DNA from: Rhizobiaceae bacterium
Lineage (GTDB): Bacteria; Pseudomonadota; Alphaproteobacteria; Rhizobiales; Rhizobiaceae
Assembly: GCA_028279875.1 (NCBI GenBank)
Contig: JANQMU010000088.1
Coordinates: 1-55,012 of the forward strand
Length of the DNA: 55,012 nt
Direction of reading: 5' to 3'
Under the pieces are notes generated by a model. The model searched no databases and had not been told where the DNA came from. It was given only the letters and a program-made list of their open reading frames with translations. Made by a program: the position numbers and the translations under genes. Positions 33,199-41,725 of the stretch are shown here, piece by piece. Each line of letters opens with the position of its first letter. Positions within the stretch are counted from its first letter, which is position 1.

Positions 33199-34899
33199 GT
33201 GCGGGTACTTCTGATCTGGCCGATCTTTCCGAAGACGTTCTGGTCTTTCGACAGCGTCCTCAAGCTGGTCGGCGTCAAGGCGCTCGTTCCACCGCTCGGC
33301 CTGACCACCGTTGCTGCCATCCTGCCGCAGAACTGGTCCTACCGGCTGGTCGACCGCAACATCCAGGATCTTACCGAAGACGACTGGGCCTGGGCCGACT
33401 TCGTCATGCTGTCCTCGATGATCATTCAGAAGGACGATTTCCACGCCGTCATCGAAGAGGCCAAACGCCGCGGCAAACGGGTGGCGGTCGGCGGGCCTTA
33501 CGCGACATCGGTGCCTGACCCTGCGGAAGAATCCGGTGCCGACTATATCGTTCAGGACGAAGGCGAAATCACCATTCCCATGTTCCTTGACGCGCTGGCG
33601 AAGGACCCCGACTGGCAGCGCGGCCCCGGTGAGCCGGCCAAGCGCTTCCAGGCCAACGGCAAAAAACCGGAAATGTCGGAAACGCCGGTGGCGCGGTTCG
33701 ACCTGCTCGACTTTCCCGCCTATGACGGCATGGCGGTGCAGTATTCCCGGGGCTGCCCGTTCCTGTGCGAGTTTTGCGACATCATCAATCTGTACGGCCG
33801 CAAACCGCGGGCCAAGGAGCCCGATCAGTTGCTGGCGGAACTGGATCGGCTTTACGAGCTTGGCTGGCGCGGCGGGGTCTTCCTTGTCGACGACAATTTC
33901 ATCGGCAACAAGAAGAACGTCAAACGGCTGTTACGGGAATTGCGCTACTGGCAGCACGATCACGGCGTTCCGTTCTATTTCGACACCGAGGCATCGGTCG
34001 ATCTGGCGGCCGATCCGGAACTGCTGATGCTGATGCGCCAGTGCAATTTCAGTGCCGTGTTCCTCGGCCTGGAAACACCCGATGTCGAGAGCCTGACACT
34101 GACCCGCAAGCACCAGAACAACCGCGGCTCGATGGCCGATGCCGTGCGCACGCTCGGCGATTCGGGCCTGCGTGTCATGGCTGGATTCATTATCGGGTTT
34201 GACAATGAAAAACCCGGCGCTGGCGACCGCATCGTGCAGTTCATAGAGCAATGCAACATCCCGACCGCCTTTCTGTCGATGCTGCAGGTCCTGCCCAATA
34301 CCGGCCTGTGGACAAGACTGGAAAAGGAGGGCCGGCTGATCGACGACCTGACGGGACTCGACCAGACGGCGGCGCTGAATTTCGTGCCGACACGCCCGGC
34401 TGCGGAGATTGCCCGGGAATATCTCGCCGCCTATGACCGGCTGTATGATCCGATCGGCTATCTGGAGAGGATTTACCGCTATTACATGGAAATCGGCAGG
34501 ACGGAGGTCGAAGAGGTCGATTACAGCGACCGCCCGGCACCCCCGCCGAAAAAACGGCTGACATTCAGCGAGTTCCTGAAAGAGCTCCCGGCGCAATTGC
34601 GCATGTATCGCGCCCTCCTGGTCATCCTGTGGCGGCAGGGTGTCGTCCGCAAATCCCGAAAGGTCTTCTGGCAACGGGCCTTCTCCATGCTGCGCAAAAG
34701 ACCCGATGTCTTCGGCCAATACATCGTCATGCTGGCCCACAATGAGCATTTCCTTGAACTCAGCGCACTCGTCCATACGCGACTCGAAACACAGCTCGCG
34801 GACATGCCCACCGAGATCCATGAGGCGAAGCCGCAACCCTCAGGCCAGCGTCACAAGCCGGTGATCACCACGCATCTTGTGGTCGAGGACATCGCGTAA
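33199..34899 (+). CDS. B12-binding-domain radical SAM protein with DUF4070
   Basis: A 566-residue class B-type radical SAM enzyme. The N-terminal cobalamin-binding-like Rossmann domain (about 1-150) starts VRVLLIWPIFPKTFWSFDS. The radical SAM cluster motif is C186-X3-C190-X2-C193 in RGCPFLCEFCDI, with the SAM-binding FVDDNFIGNKKN and later GFIIGFDNEKPGAGD. The C-terminal DUF4070 has LPNTGLWTRLEKEGRL. The hopanoid C-2 methylase HpnP is a distant relative, but this subtype looks closer to a family of unknown function common in cyanobacteria. The GTG start at 33199 lacks a strong ribosome-binding site. A lipid-modifying radical reaction is an inference from context. Confidence 0.85.
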   Translation: MRVLLIWPIFPKTFWSFDSVLKLVGVKALVPPLGLTTVAAILPQNWSYRLVDRNIQDLTEDDWAWADFVMLSSMIIQKDDFHAVIEEAKRRGKRVAVGGPYATSVPDPAEESGADYIVQDEGEITIPMFLDALAKDPDWQRGPGEPAKRFQANGKKPEMSETPVARFDLLDFPAYDGMAVQYSRGCPFLCEFCDIINLYGRKPRAKEPDQLLAELDRLYELGWRGGVFLVDDNFIGNKKNVKRLLRELRYWQHDHGVPFYFDTEASVDLAADPELLMLMRQCNFSAVFLGLETPDVESLTLTRKHQNNRGSMADAVRTLGDSGLRVMAGFIIGFDNEKPGAGDRIVQFIEQCNIPTAFLSMLQVLPNTGLWTRLEKEGRLIDDLTGLDQTAALNFVPTRPAAEIAREYLAAYDRLYDPIGYLERIYRYYMEIGRTEVEEVDYSDRPAPPPKKRLTFSEFLKELPAQLRMYRALLVILWRQGVVRKSRKVFWQRAFSMLRKRPDVFGQYIVMLAHNEHFLELSALVHTRLETQLADMPTEIHEAKPQPSGQRHKPVITTHLVVEDIA

Positions 34900-34983
34900 A
34901 CCGCCCGATCCGGTCGCTTCCGGGAACGCCGGATGTGCCCGGACCGTGTAACGGCGCCGTCGCCCGGGCAGATTGTCACATTT

Positions 34984-35002
34984 CTTTCGCAATTGACGAA
35001 AG
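34984..35002. promoter_or_regulatory. inverted repeat upstream of the adenylate cyclase gene
   Basis: CTTTCG (34984-34989) and CGAAAG (34997-35002) are perfect arms around a 7-bp AT-rich spacer, about 80 bp before the cyclase start. It could be an operator or a short leader hairpin. No strong promoter pair is visible around it. Confidence 0.25.
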
Positions 35003-35082
35003 CGCCTTTGCGCAGGCGACACCGAGCACCTACATAGACCCGAGCAACAGCCAGGCCAACACAAGCCAGGAAGGAAACTCAG

Positions 35083-36933
35083 GTGAGAGTCAGACGAGGG
35101 GCCGGGCGGGTCAGCCTTACGGTTCTGCTTTCGACCGCAATCGGAACGTTGATCCTGCTTTCTGTAGGAACCGTGCTCTTCATCACCGCCGGCGCCAACT
35201 TCCGCAACACATTAGAATTGCTGCAAGATTCCGGCGAACTGACCATGTCCAGTCTCGAATCCGGCGTCCGCGACTATGTCAACCCGGCCGAGGACCTTGC
35301 CAAACATATGGTGAGGCTCGTCGAGGGCGGCTACGTCGACATGTCGGACAAGCAGCAACTGAAGGACACGCTGCTCGGCGCGCTGGGTCCGTCTCCACAG
35401 GTCTCCGGCGTCATTATCTGGGATGCCGAACAACGACCGGTCATCGCCATCGAGGAAACGGATGGCTCTGTGGAAATCATCCAGCCGACCGTTCCGGATG
35501 ATCAGGGATTGACCGAGGAGACGGCGCCCCCGCTGCCCACATGGAGCGATCCGGTCTCGTTTGACGGCACAACCTATATCAACATGCGGACCGCGTTGTA
35601 CCACGACGGCCGATATGTCGGCGCCTTCGCCACCGGTATCGATACGGCGAGATTGTCGGCGCTGGTAGGCAGGATCGGCCGCGAACTGGGCATGACCGCC
35701 TTTATCCTTTACGACGACGATTACGTGCTGGCCCATCCGCAGATGCAGGCCAAACCGCTGAATCCCGGTCCGGGGATAGAGCAGGAACTGGAGTTGAAGA
35801 CCCTGGCGGAATTCGGCGATCAGATCCTGGCGGCCTATCCGATGGCCGACAGGGACCTGCCCAGGGGATCCGACGAGTTCGAAAACAGCATTGTCGAAAT
35901 CGGTGAGCAGGGATATCTGTTCCTGACCGAGGAAATCACCGGCTACAGCCAGAAACCGTGGCGGATCGGTGTCTACGCCAATGTCGAGGATGTCGCCGAT
36001 CAGTTCATCCGGCTGTTTGTGTCGACGGCGGTCGCGTTTGTGATCCTCCTGGTGGCCATCTTTCTCGGCTATTTGCTGGCGCGCTATCTGGCCAGACCGA
36101 TCATCCAGCTCTCCAAGGCCGAAGGCCAGGTCGGCAATCTGGAACTGGAGAATATCGAGATACCGAAGGCTTCCTTCATTCGCGAAATCAACGATCAGGT
36201 CTCCGCGTTCAACCGGATGCTCGATGGCCTGCGGACATTCGAAACCTATGTACCGAAGGCGCTGGTCCAGCGGATCATGTCGCAGGGCGGGTCGGGTGAC
36301 ATGGTGTCGACGGAAAGCAATCTGACCCTGATGTTCACCGATATCATCGGGTTCACCAAAATGTCGGAGAACCTGGCACCGGGCGAGGTTGCGCGCCTGC
36401 TTAACGAGCATTTCGCCATCATCAATGCCTGCATCGAGGCCGAGGGCGGCACGATCGACAAATATATCGGCGATGCCGTGATGGCCTTCTGGGGCGCGCC
36501 GGAAGCCCAGGAAGACCACGCGGCGCGCGCCTGCCGTGCGGCTCTGGCCATTCAGCGGCGGATGGCGGCGGCGGGCCCGGCCCGACCCGGCGACCCGCTG
36601 ATGCGCGTCAAGATCTCGATCCACTGCGGACCGCTGATCGTCGGCAATATCGGCGCGCCCGGCCGCATCAACTATACGGTGGTCGGTGATACGGTGAACA
36701 CCTGCAGCCGGATCGAGGATCTGTGCGACGATGCGGATGACGGCAAATCCGCCGCCGTCATCCTGGTCAGTGAACAGATCGTCGCCGAAACCGGCAATGG
36801 CTTTGAATTCAAGCCGGCCGGCAGTTTTCAGGTCAAGGGCAAGTCAAATCCCGTCAACGTATTCGAACTGACCGGGCACAACGGCGCCGATCCGGCACCG
36901 CCGAAACCGGCCGATGCCCGCCAGCACGCCTGA
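35083..36933 (+). CDS. membrane-bound class III adenylate cyclase with periplasmic dCache sensor
   Basis: A 616-residue signalling protein. One N-terminal transmembrane helix (about 14-36) is followed by a periplasmic double-Cache ligand-binding domain (about 45-300), a second helix (about 308-335), a HAMP-like linker and a class III cyclase domain (about 405-600). Metal-binding Asp420 (MFTDIIGF) and Asp464 (GDAVMAFWG), adenine-selecting Lys460 and Asp536, and transition-state Asn539 and Arg543 are all present, so it should make cAMP. AGGAAGGA lies seven bases before the GTG start. It is transcribed alone, convergent with proC. The ligand is unknown. Confidence 0.9.
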   Translation: MRVRRGAGRVSLTVLLSTAIGTLILLSVGTVLFITAGANFRNTLELLQDSGELTMSSLESGVRDYVNPAEDLAKHMVRLVEGGYVDMSDKQQLKDTLLGALGPSPQVSGVIIWDAEQRPVIAIEETDGSVEIIQPTVPDDQGLTEETAPPLPTWSDPVSFDGTTYINMRTALYHDGRYVGAFATGIDTARLSALVGRIGRELGMTAFILYDDDYVLAHPQMQAKPLNPGPGIEQELELKTLAEFGDQILAAYPMADRDLPRGSDEFENSIVEIGEQGYLFLTEEITGYSQKPWRIGVYANVEDVADQFIRLFVSTAVAFVILLVAIFLGYLLARYLARPIIQLSKAEGQVGNLELENIEIPKASFIREINDQVSAFNRMLDGLRTFETYVPKALVQRIMSQGGSGDMVSTESNLTLMFTDIIGFTKMSENLAPGEVARLLNEHFAIINACIEAEGGTIDKYIGDAVMAFWGAPEAQEDHAARACRAALAIQRRMAAAGPARPGDPLMRVKISIHCGPLIVGNIGAPGRINYTVVGDTVNTCSRIEDLCDDADDGKSAAVILVSEQIVAETGNGFEFKPAGSFQVKGKSNPVNVFELTGHNGADPAPPKPADARQHA

Positions 36934-36940
36934 GGCGCCG

Positions 36941-37777
36941 CTATCGCTCTGTCTTGCCAAGCGTCCGCGAGCGCTCGGCCGCCCGGCTCACGGCGTCTTT
37001 CAGCAACGGCCGCAGCCCGGTCTCCCCATGCATCAACACATCGAGCGCCGCAGCGGTCGTTCCGCCGGGTGAGGTCACGTGAACACGCAGCTCAGATGGC
37101 TCGTGTTCGGTATTTTCGGCAAGATGCCCGGCACCGGCGACGGTCGCCTTCGCAAGGGCCATGGCGAGCTCCGGCGGCAGACCTTCCGCCTCCCCCGCTT
37201 CGGCAAGGGCTTCAATGAGGTAAAAGACGTAGGCCGGGCCGGATCCGGAAACCGCCGTCACTGCGTCCATGTGATCCTCATTTTGCAGACGGACTGTCTT
37301 GCCGATGGCGCCGAGCAGATTTTCCGCCAGCACCATATCATCTTCGAGGACCGCATCATTGGCAAACAGGGCCGTAATGCCGCGCGCCACGGCGGCCGGC
37401 GTATTGGGCATGCAGCGGATAATCGGCGTATCCGCACCCAGAAATGCCTCAAGGGTGGCGATGGTGGTCCCGGCGGCAATCGACACAAAAACCGTTTCAC
37501 CATTTCCGAACGCCGCCACGGTCGGCGCTGCTTCGCCCATCATTTGCGGCTTGACCGCGAGCACGCAGACCTGTGGCCGCTCTGGGCGCTGCGGGTTCAG
37601 CCGCAGCCCGTTTTCCGTCAACTCCTGCAGCCAGGCAGACGGATACGGGTCGATGACGGTGACCGCCTCGGCGCGAACGCCGGCGTCAAGCCAGCCGCGC
37701 AGCATCGCCGAGCCCATCTTGCCGCAGCCCAGAAGCAGCAGCCCGCCTGAATTGATCGTGCCCGAATAATCGTTCAT
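36941..37777 (-). CDS. proC: pyrroline-5-carboxylate reductase
   Basis: A 278-residue enzyme for the last step of proline synthesis, NAD(P)H reduction of pyrroline-5-carboxylate. The N-terminal nucleotide motif LLLGCGKMGSAML (about 14-26), the internal RCMPNTPAAVARGITAL and the C-terminal VTSPGGTTAAALDVL family signature are all intact. Length is typical. A strong GGGAGGT precedes the ATG. It diverges from a DadA-like oxidoreductase across 205 bp and ends 7 bp from the convergent cyclase gene. Confidence 0.93.
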   Translation of the reverse strand: MNDYSGTINSGGLLLLGCGKMGSAMLRGWLDAGVRAEAVTVIDPYPSAWLQELTENGLRLNPQRPERPQVCVLAVKPQMMGEAAPTVAAFGNGETVFVSIAAGTTIATLEAFLGADTPIIRCMPNTPAAVARGITALFANDAVLEDDMVLAENLLGAIGKTVRLQNEDHMDAVTAVSGSGPAYVFYLIEALAEAGEAEGLPPELAMALAKATVAGAGHLAENTEHEPSELRVHVTSPGGTTAAALDVLMHGETGLRPLLKDAVSRAAERSRTLGKTER

Positions 37778-37865
37778 CGGTCTTACCTCCCGGCCAGATT
37801 ATCGCCCGAGGCTCTAATCTGACCGGTCGCCAAGTTCAAGACGAAACCGCCACCACAAGGTGATT

Positions 37866-37889
37866 CCATTGGATTGGCTCAATCGATGG
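37866..37889. promoter_or_regulatory. palindrome in the proC/oxidoreductase divergent region
   Basis: GATTG-GCT-CAATC (37872-37884) is a perfect 5-bp inverted repeat, flanked by CCAT (37866-37869) and ATGG (37886-37889), giving an almost symmetric 24-bp element midway between two divergent genes. It could be an operator, but no partner regulator is encoded nearby. Confidence 0.28.
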
Positions 37890-37982
37890 CCCGATGCAGC
37901 ATGACATGATATGCCGCCTGAACAATCGCATGCACCTTTCCACGGTTGGGCAGGATGGCGCTGTGATGACAGGGGTCCGTCC

Positions 37983-39224
37983 ATGAAACCTGAGAAAATC
38001 ATCGTCATAGGCGCGGGCATCGTGGGTGTCTCCGCGGCCATCTGGCTGCGGCGGGCAGGCTGCGATGTGACCCTGCTGGACCGATCCGCACCCGGACATG
38101 GCACATCATTCGGCAATGCGGGCGTTCTGGCGGCGTGCTCCATGGTTCCGGTCACCATGCCGGGGCTTGTGCTGAAAGGGCCGAAACTGCTTCTCGATCC
38201 GAACTTTCCGCTGTTCATGCGCTGGTCCTATCTCCCGAAGATCGCACCATGGCTGATACGGTATCTCAGCCACGCGAATGACCGGGACACGCGCCGCATC
38301 GCCAACGGTCTGACGTCAATCGTCGCCGACAGTGTCGAACAGCATGAGTCGCTGTGCGACGGCAGCCCGGCCTCCCGCTTCATACAGAAATCCGACTACA
38401 CATTCGCCTATGCCAGCCGCGCGGACTTTGACGCCGAGGCCTATATCTGGGCCCTTCGCGAGGCGGCGGGGTTCATTCCCGACCTGATCGAAGGTGATGC
38501 CGTGCGTGAATTCGAGCCGGCCTTTGATGACACAACCAAACTGCTCGCCGTGATGCGCGATCACGGTTTCATCCTCGACCCGGGCGGCTATGTCGCGGCA
38601 CTGGCGGAAACGTTTGTGGACATGGGCGGGCAACTGATCACTGCCGAGGTCAGGGATTTCGATCTGTCCGGCGGCAGGATCCGGGCGGTCCTGACGGATG
38701 ACGGGCCTCTGGCCTGCGACAAGGCCGTGCTTTCGACAGGCGTATGGTCGAAACCGCTGATGGCGAAGCTGGGCCTCAACGTGCCGCTGGAAACCGAACG
38801 GGGCTATCACGTCCTCTTTAAGGAACCAGCCTTCGCCCCGAAATCGCCGGTGATGGTGGCCGCGGGCAAATTCGTGGCGACCCCGATGGCCATGGGGCTA
38901 CGCTGCGCCGGCGTTCTTGAATTCGGCGGCCTTGAGGCCGGCCCCTCGAAAGCCCCGCTGGACCTGCTGAAAAGGCAGGTGAAAACCACATTTCCCAGGC
39001 TTGTCTACAGCGGTACGGACGAATGGCTGGGCCATCGCCCCGCCCCTGCGGACAGTTTGCCGCTGATCGGCGAGATCGCGGCAACCGGGGTCTTTCCGGC
39101 ATTCGGGCACCACCATATCGGGCTGACCGGCGGGCCGAAAACCGGGCGCCTTGTGGCCGGCCTCGTGACCGGCAATGCGTCCAATCTGGACCTTGCCCCC
39201 TATGATCCGAACCGATTTCGATAG
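37983..39224 (+). CDS. FAD-dependent amino-acid oxidoreductase (DadA-like)
   Basis: A 413-residue DAO-fold flavoprotein. The dinucleotide-binding motif is VIGAGIVGVSAAIWLRRAG (GxGxxG at residues 10-15). The active-site side includes GTSFGNAGVLA and the C-terminal GHHHIGLTGGPKTGRLVAGL. These match D-amino-acid dehydrogenase/DadA relatives, which oxidise amino acids such as D-alanine, D-proline or hydroxyproline at the membrane. ATG 37983 follows AGGGG; an open frame extends 24 codons upstream but lacks the family N-terminus. Divergence from proC may hint at a proline-type substrate. A terminator follows 35 bp downstream. Confidence 0.83.
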   Translation: MKPEKIIVIGAGIVGVSAAIWLRRAGCDVTLLDRSAPGHGTSFGNAGVLAACSMVPVTMPGLVLKGPKLLLDPNFPLFMRWSYLPKIAPWLIRYLSHANDRDTRRIANGLTSIVADSVEQHESLCDGSPASRFIQKSDYTFAYASRADFDAEAYIWALREAAGFIPDLIEGDAVREFEPAFDDTTKLLAVMRDHGFILDPGGYVAALAETFVDMGGQLITAEVRDFDLSGGRIRAVLTDDGPLACDKAVLSTGVWSKPLMAKLGLNVPLETERGYHVLFKEPAFAPKSPVMVAAGKFVATPMAMGLRCAGVLEFGGLEAGPSKAPLDLLKRQVKTTFPRLVYSGTDEWLGHRPAPADSLPLIGEIAATGVFPAFGHHHIGLTGGPKTGRLVAGLVTGNASNLDLAPYDPNRFR

Positions 39225-39258
39225 CCAATCCACACGCCTTTTCAGCCGAGTAATGAAG

Positions 39259-39292
39259 GCGCTTGCCAAAAGATGGCAGGCGCTTACATTTT
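39259..39292 (+). terminator. rho-independent terminator after the DadA-like gene
   Basis: GCGCTTGCC (39259-39267) pairs with GGCAGGCGC (39275-39283) with one G-U pair around the 7-base loop AAAAGAT, followed by TTACATTTT. The 9-bp GC-rich stem plus U-rich tail fits an intrinsic terminator and separates this gene from the next operon. Confidence 0.6.
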
Positions 39293-39346
39293 CGCAAGGA
39301 GCGGCGTGCGAAACGCCCGGAGCACAAAGCCGCATGGGAGCAATCG

Positions 39347-40666
39347 ATGCCCGTCGAATATCTGAAAAAGGCCGGCAAGACGTCCGCGACGGACGCCGAC
39401 AATGTCCGTCAGACCGTGCAATCGATCCTCGATGAGATAGAAGCCGGCGGCGATGCCGTGGCCCGGAAATACGCCGACCGGTTCGACGGCTACGCCGGCA
39501 ATCTGCTGCTGACCGATGCAGAAATCGCCGAGGCCGGCGACAAGGTGCCGCAACGGCTGAAGGACGATATTCGTTTTGCGGCGGACAATGTGCGCCGCTT
39601 TGCCGAAGCACAGAAACAGACGCTGAGCGACACCGAACTCGAAATCGTGCCGGGCGTTGTTGCCGGGCAGCGAGCCATCCCATGCCGGGCGGCCGGCTGT
39701 TATGTGCCCGGTGGCCGCTACAGCCATATCGCCTCGGCCTTGATGACGGTCACCACGGCGAAGGTGGCCGGCTGCAATCACATCACCGCCTGCTCGCCAC
39801 CGCGGGCCGGCATCGGCATCAACCCGGCCATCGTCTATACCGCTCATCTGTGCGGCGCCAACTCCATCCTTGCCATGGGCGGAGTCCAGGGCGTCGCGGC
39901 GATGGCATTCGGCCTTTTCGGCCTGCCGAAATCGGACATTCTGGTCGGCCCCGGAAACCAGTTTGTCGCCGAAGCCAAGCGGATCCTCTTCGGACGGGTC
40001 GGGATCGACATGTTCGCCGGCCCGACCGACAGCCTGATCCTCGCAGATGAAACCGCCGATCCGCAGATCGTCGCGGCCGATCTGGTCGGCCAGGCCGAGC
40101 ACGGATACAATTCACCGGTCTGGCTGATCACCTCGGATCGCGCGCTGGCCGAGCGCGTCCTGGCAATCATTCCGTCTCTCATTCAGGCCCTGCCGCCCGT
40201 CAATCGCGAAAGTGCCGAGGCCGCCTGGCGCGACTATGGCGAAGTCATCCTGTGCGCCGACCGCGAGGACATGGCCCGCACGGCGGACGACTATGCGCCG
40301 GAACATCTGACGGTCCAGGCAGACGACCTCGACTGGTGGCTGGCCCGGCTGCAATGTTACGGCTCGCTGTTTCTCGGCGAGGAAACCACGGTGGCTTTCG
40401 GCGACAAATCGACCGGTCCCAACCATGTCCTTCCGACCTCGGGCGCAGCCCGCTATACCGGCGGCCTCTCCGTCCACAAATTCATGAAGATCGTCACCTG
40501 GCAGAAAGCGACGCGCCGGGGCATGCGCCCCATCGCCGAGGCGGCCGCCCGCATTTCGCGCCTCGAGGGCATGGAGGGCCATGCCCGCACGGCCGACATC
40601 CGCCTGGCGAAATACTTTCCGGACGAGACGTTCAGTCTCGACGTGTCGCAGGAAGAGGGCGCCTGA
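39347..40666 (+). CDS. histidinol dehydrogenase-family protein, HpsN-like (sulfopropanediol 3-dehydrogenase type)
   Basis: A 439-residue HisD-fold zinc/NAD dehydrogenase. The catalytic Glu-His pair of HisD is conserved as Glu319-His320 in YAPEHLTV, with Glu251-His252 in VGQAEHGYNS. GPTDSLILAD and CYVPGGRYSHIASALM are closer to HpsN, which oxidises 2,3-dihydroxypropane-1-sulfonate, than to histidine-biosynthetic HisD, and no other his gene is near. GGGAG lies six bases before ATG 39347. The next gene is a zinc alcohol dehydrogenase, which fits oxidation of a diol. The substrate is therefore inferred; other sugar- or sulfo-alcohols are possible. Confidence 0.82.
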   Translation: MPVEYLKKAGKTSATDADNVRQTVQSILDEIEAGGDAVARKYADRFDGYAGNLLLTDAEIAEAGDKVPQRLKDDIRFAADNVRRFAEAQKQTLSDTELEIVPGVVAGQRAIPCRAAGCYVPGGRYSHIASALMTVTTAKVAGCNHITACSPPRAGIGINPAIVYTAHLCGANSILAMGGVQGVAAMAFGLFGLPKSDILVGPGNQFVAEAKRILFGRVGIDMFAGPTDSLILADETADPQIVAADLVGQAEHGYNSPVWLITSDRALAERVLAIIPSLIQALPPVNRESAEAAWRDYGEVILCADREDMARTADDYAPEHLTVQADDLDWWLARLQCYGSLFLGEETTVAFGDKSTGPNHVLPTSGAARYTGGLSVHKFMKIVTWQKATRRGMRPIAEAAARISRLEGMEGHARTADIRLAKYFPDETFSLDVSQEEGA

Positions 40667-40708
40667 CATGCATGACGGCCCACTTCTCGACCGGGACCAC
40701 ACGGCCAG

Positions 40709-41698
40709 ATGAAGGCGCTTGTCTACACCGCTCCGCAGCAAATGCGTTATTGCGATGTCGACGACCCGAAAGCCGTCGCCGACGATGTGCTGATCCGGAT
40801 CGAGGCGTCGGGAATCTGCGGATCCGACATGCATGCCTTTCTCGGCCATGACGAGCGCCGGCCGGCACCACTGATCCTCGGACATGAAGCCGCCGGCCGG
40901 ATCGCCGACGGTCCGGATGAGGGTCGACGGGTCGTCATCAATCCGCTGGTGACCTGTGGCGTGTGCCGCGCCTGCCAGCAGGGCAGGACAAACCTGTGCA
41001 GCAGCCGGCAGATCATTTCCATGCCGCCGCGCCCCGGCGCCTTTGCGCAATATGTCGCCATGCCCCGTTCGAACCTGGTGGCGGTGCCGGACGACATTCC
41101 GGTCGAAAAGGCCGCGCTGACCGAACCGCTCGCCTGCGGCTGGCATGCCGTGCGCCTCGCCCGCGACCATCCGGGCGGCCCGCCAGGCCGCGCCCTCGTT
41201 CTCGGCGGCGGCGCGATCGGAGTCGGCGCCGCACTGGCACTGAAAGCGGCCGGCGTCCCGGATATCCTGATTTCGGAAGGCAATCCAGCGCGCCGGGACA
41301 CCATCACGGCAATGGGCGAATTCGAAACCTGCGATCCCCATGCCGATCGGCTATTTGATAATGAGTCCTTTGATCTTGTGATCGACGCCGTCGGGCTTGC
41401 CGCCACCCGTGCCGTGGCCAGCGTCGCCGTCAGGCCCGGCGGCCTGATCGTCCATATCGGTCTTGGCGAAGCCCGGGACGGCCTGGACATTCGCCGCATG
41501 ACCCTCCAGGAAATCAGCTTTGTCGGCACCTACACCTATACAGCCGCGGATTTCGAACAGACCGCGGCCGCGATCTTCGATGGCCGCATGGGCGCGCTCG
41601 ACTGGATCGATATCCGGCCGCTGAGCGAGGGCGCGCGCGCCTTCGACGATATCCGAAACGATGGTGTCGCAGCGCCGAAGATCATTTTAAGACCGTGA
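40709..41698 (+). CDS. zinc-dependent MDR alcohol dehydrogenase
   Basis: A 329-residue medium-chain dehydrogenase. Catalytic zinc ligands are Cys37 (GICGSD) and His59-Glu60 (GHEAAG); structural-zinc cysteines are 83, 86, 89 and 97 (CGVCRACQQGRTNLC). The Rossmann motif is ALVLGGGAIGVGAALALKAAG. The subgroup is sorbitol/threonine-dehydrogenase-like, oxidising secondary alcohols of polyols or related compounds. It follows the HpsN-like gene by 42 bp and precedes a YdcF gene by 27 bp, so the three are probably one operon. Confidence 0.87.
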   Translation: MKALVYTAPQQMRYCDVDDPKAVADDVLIRIEASGICGSDMHAFLGHDERRPAPLILGHEAAGRIADGPDEGRRVVINPLVTCGVCRACQQGRTNLCSSRQIISMPPRPGAFAQYVAMPRSNLVAVPDDIPVEKAALTEPLACGWHAVRLARDHPGGPPGRALVLGGGAIGVGAALALKAAGVPDILISEGNPARRDTITAMGEFETCDPHADRLFDNESFDLVIDAVGLAATRAVASVAVRPGGLIVHIGLGEARDGLDIRRMTLQEISFVGTYTYTAADFEQTAAAIFDGRMGALDWIDIRPLSEGARAFDDIRNDGVAAPKIILRP

Positions 41699-41725
41699 GA
41701 GTCCATCTATGAGTTAAGGCGAAGA

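Noticed and set aside
39347..40666. Histidine-biosynthetic hisD
   Set aside because: No his gene is nearby and the motif set (GPTDSLI, YVPGGRYSHIASALM) points to the HpsN-like branch.
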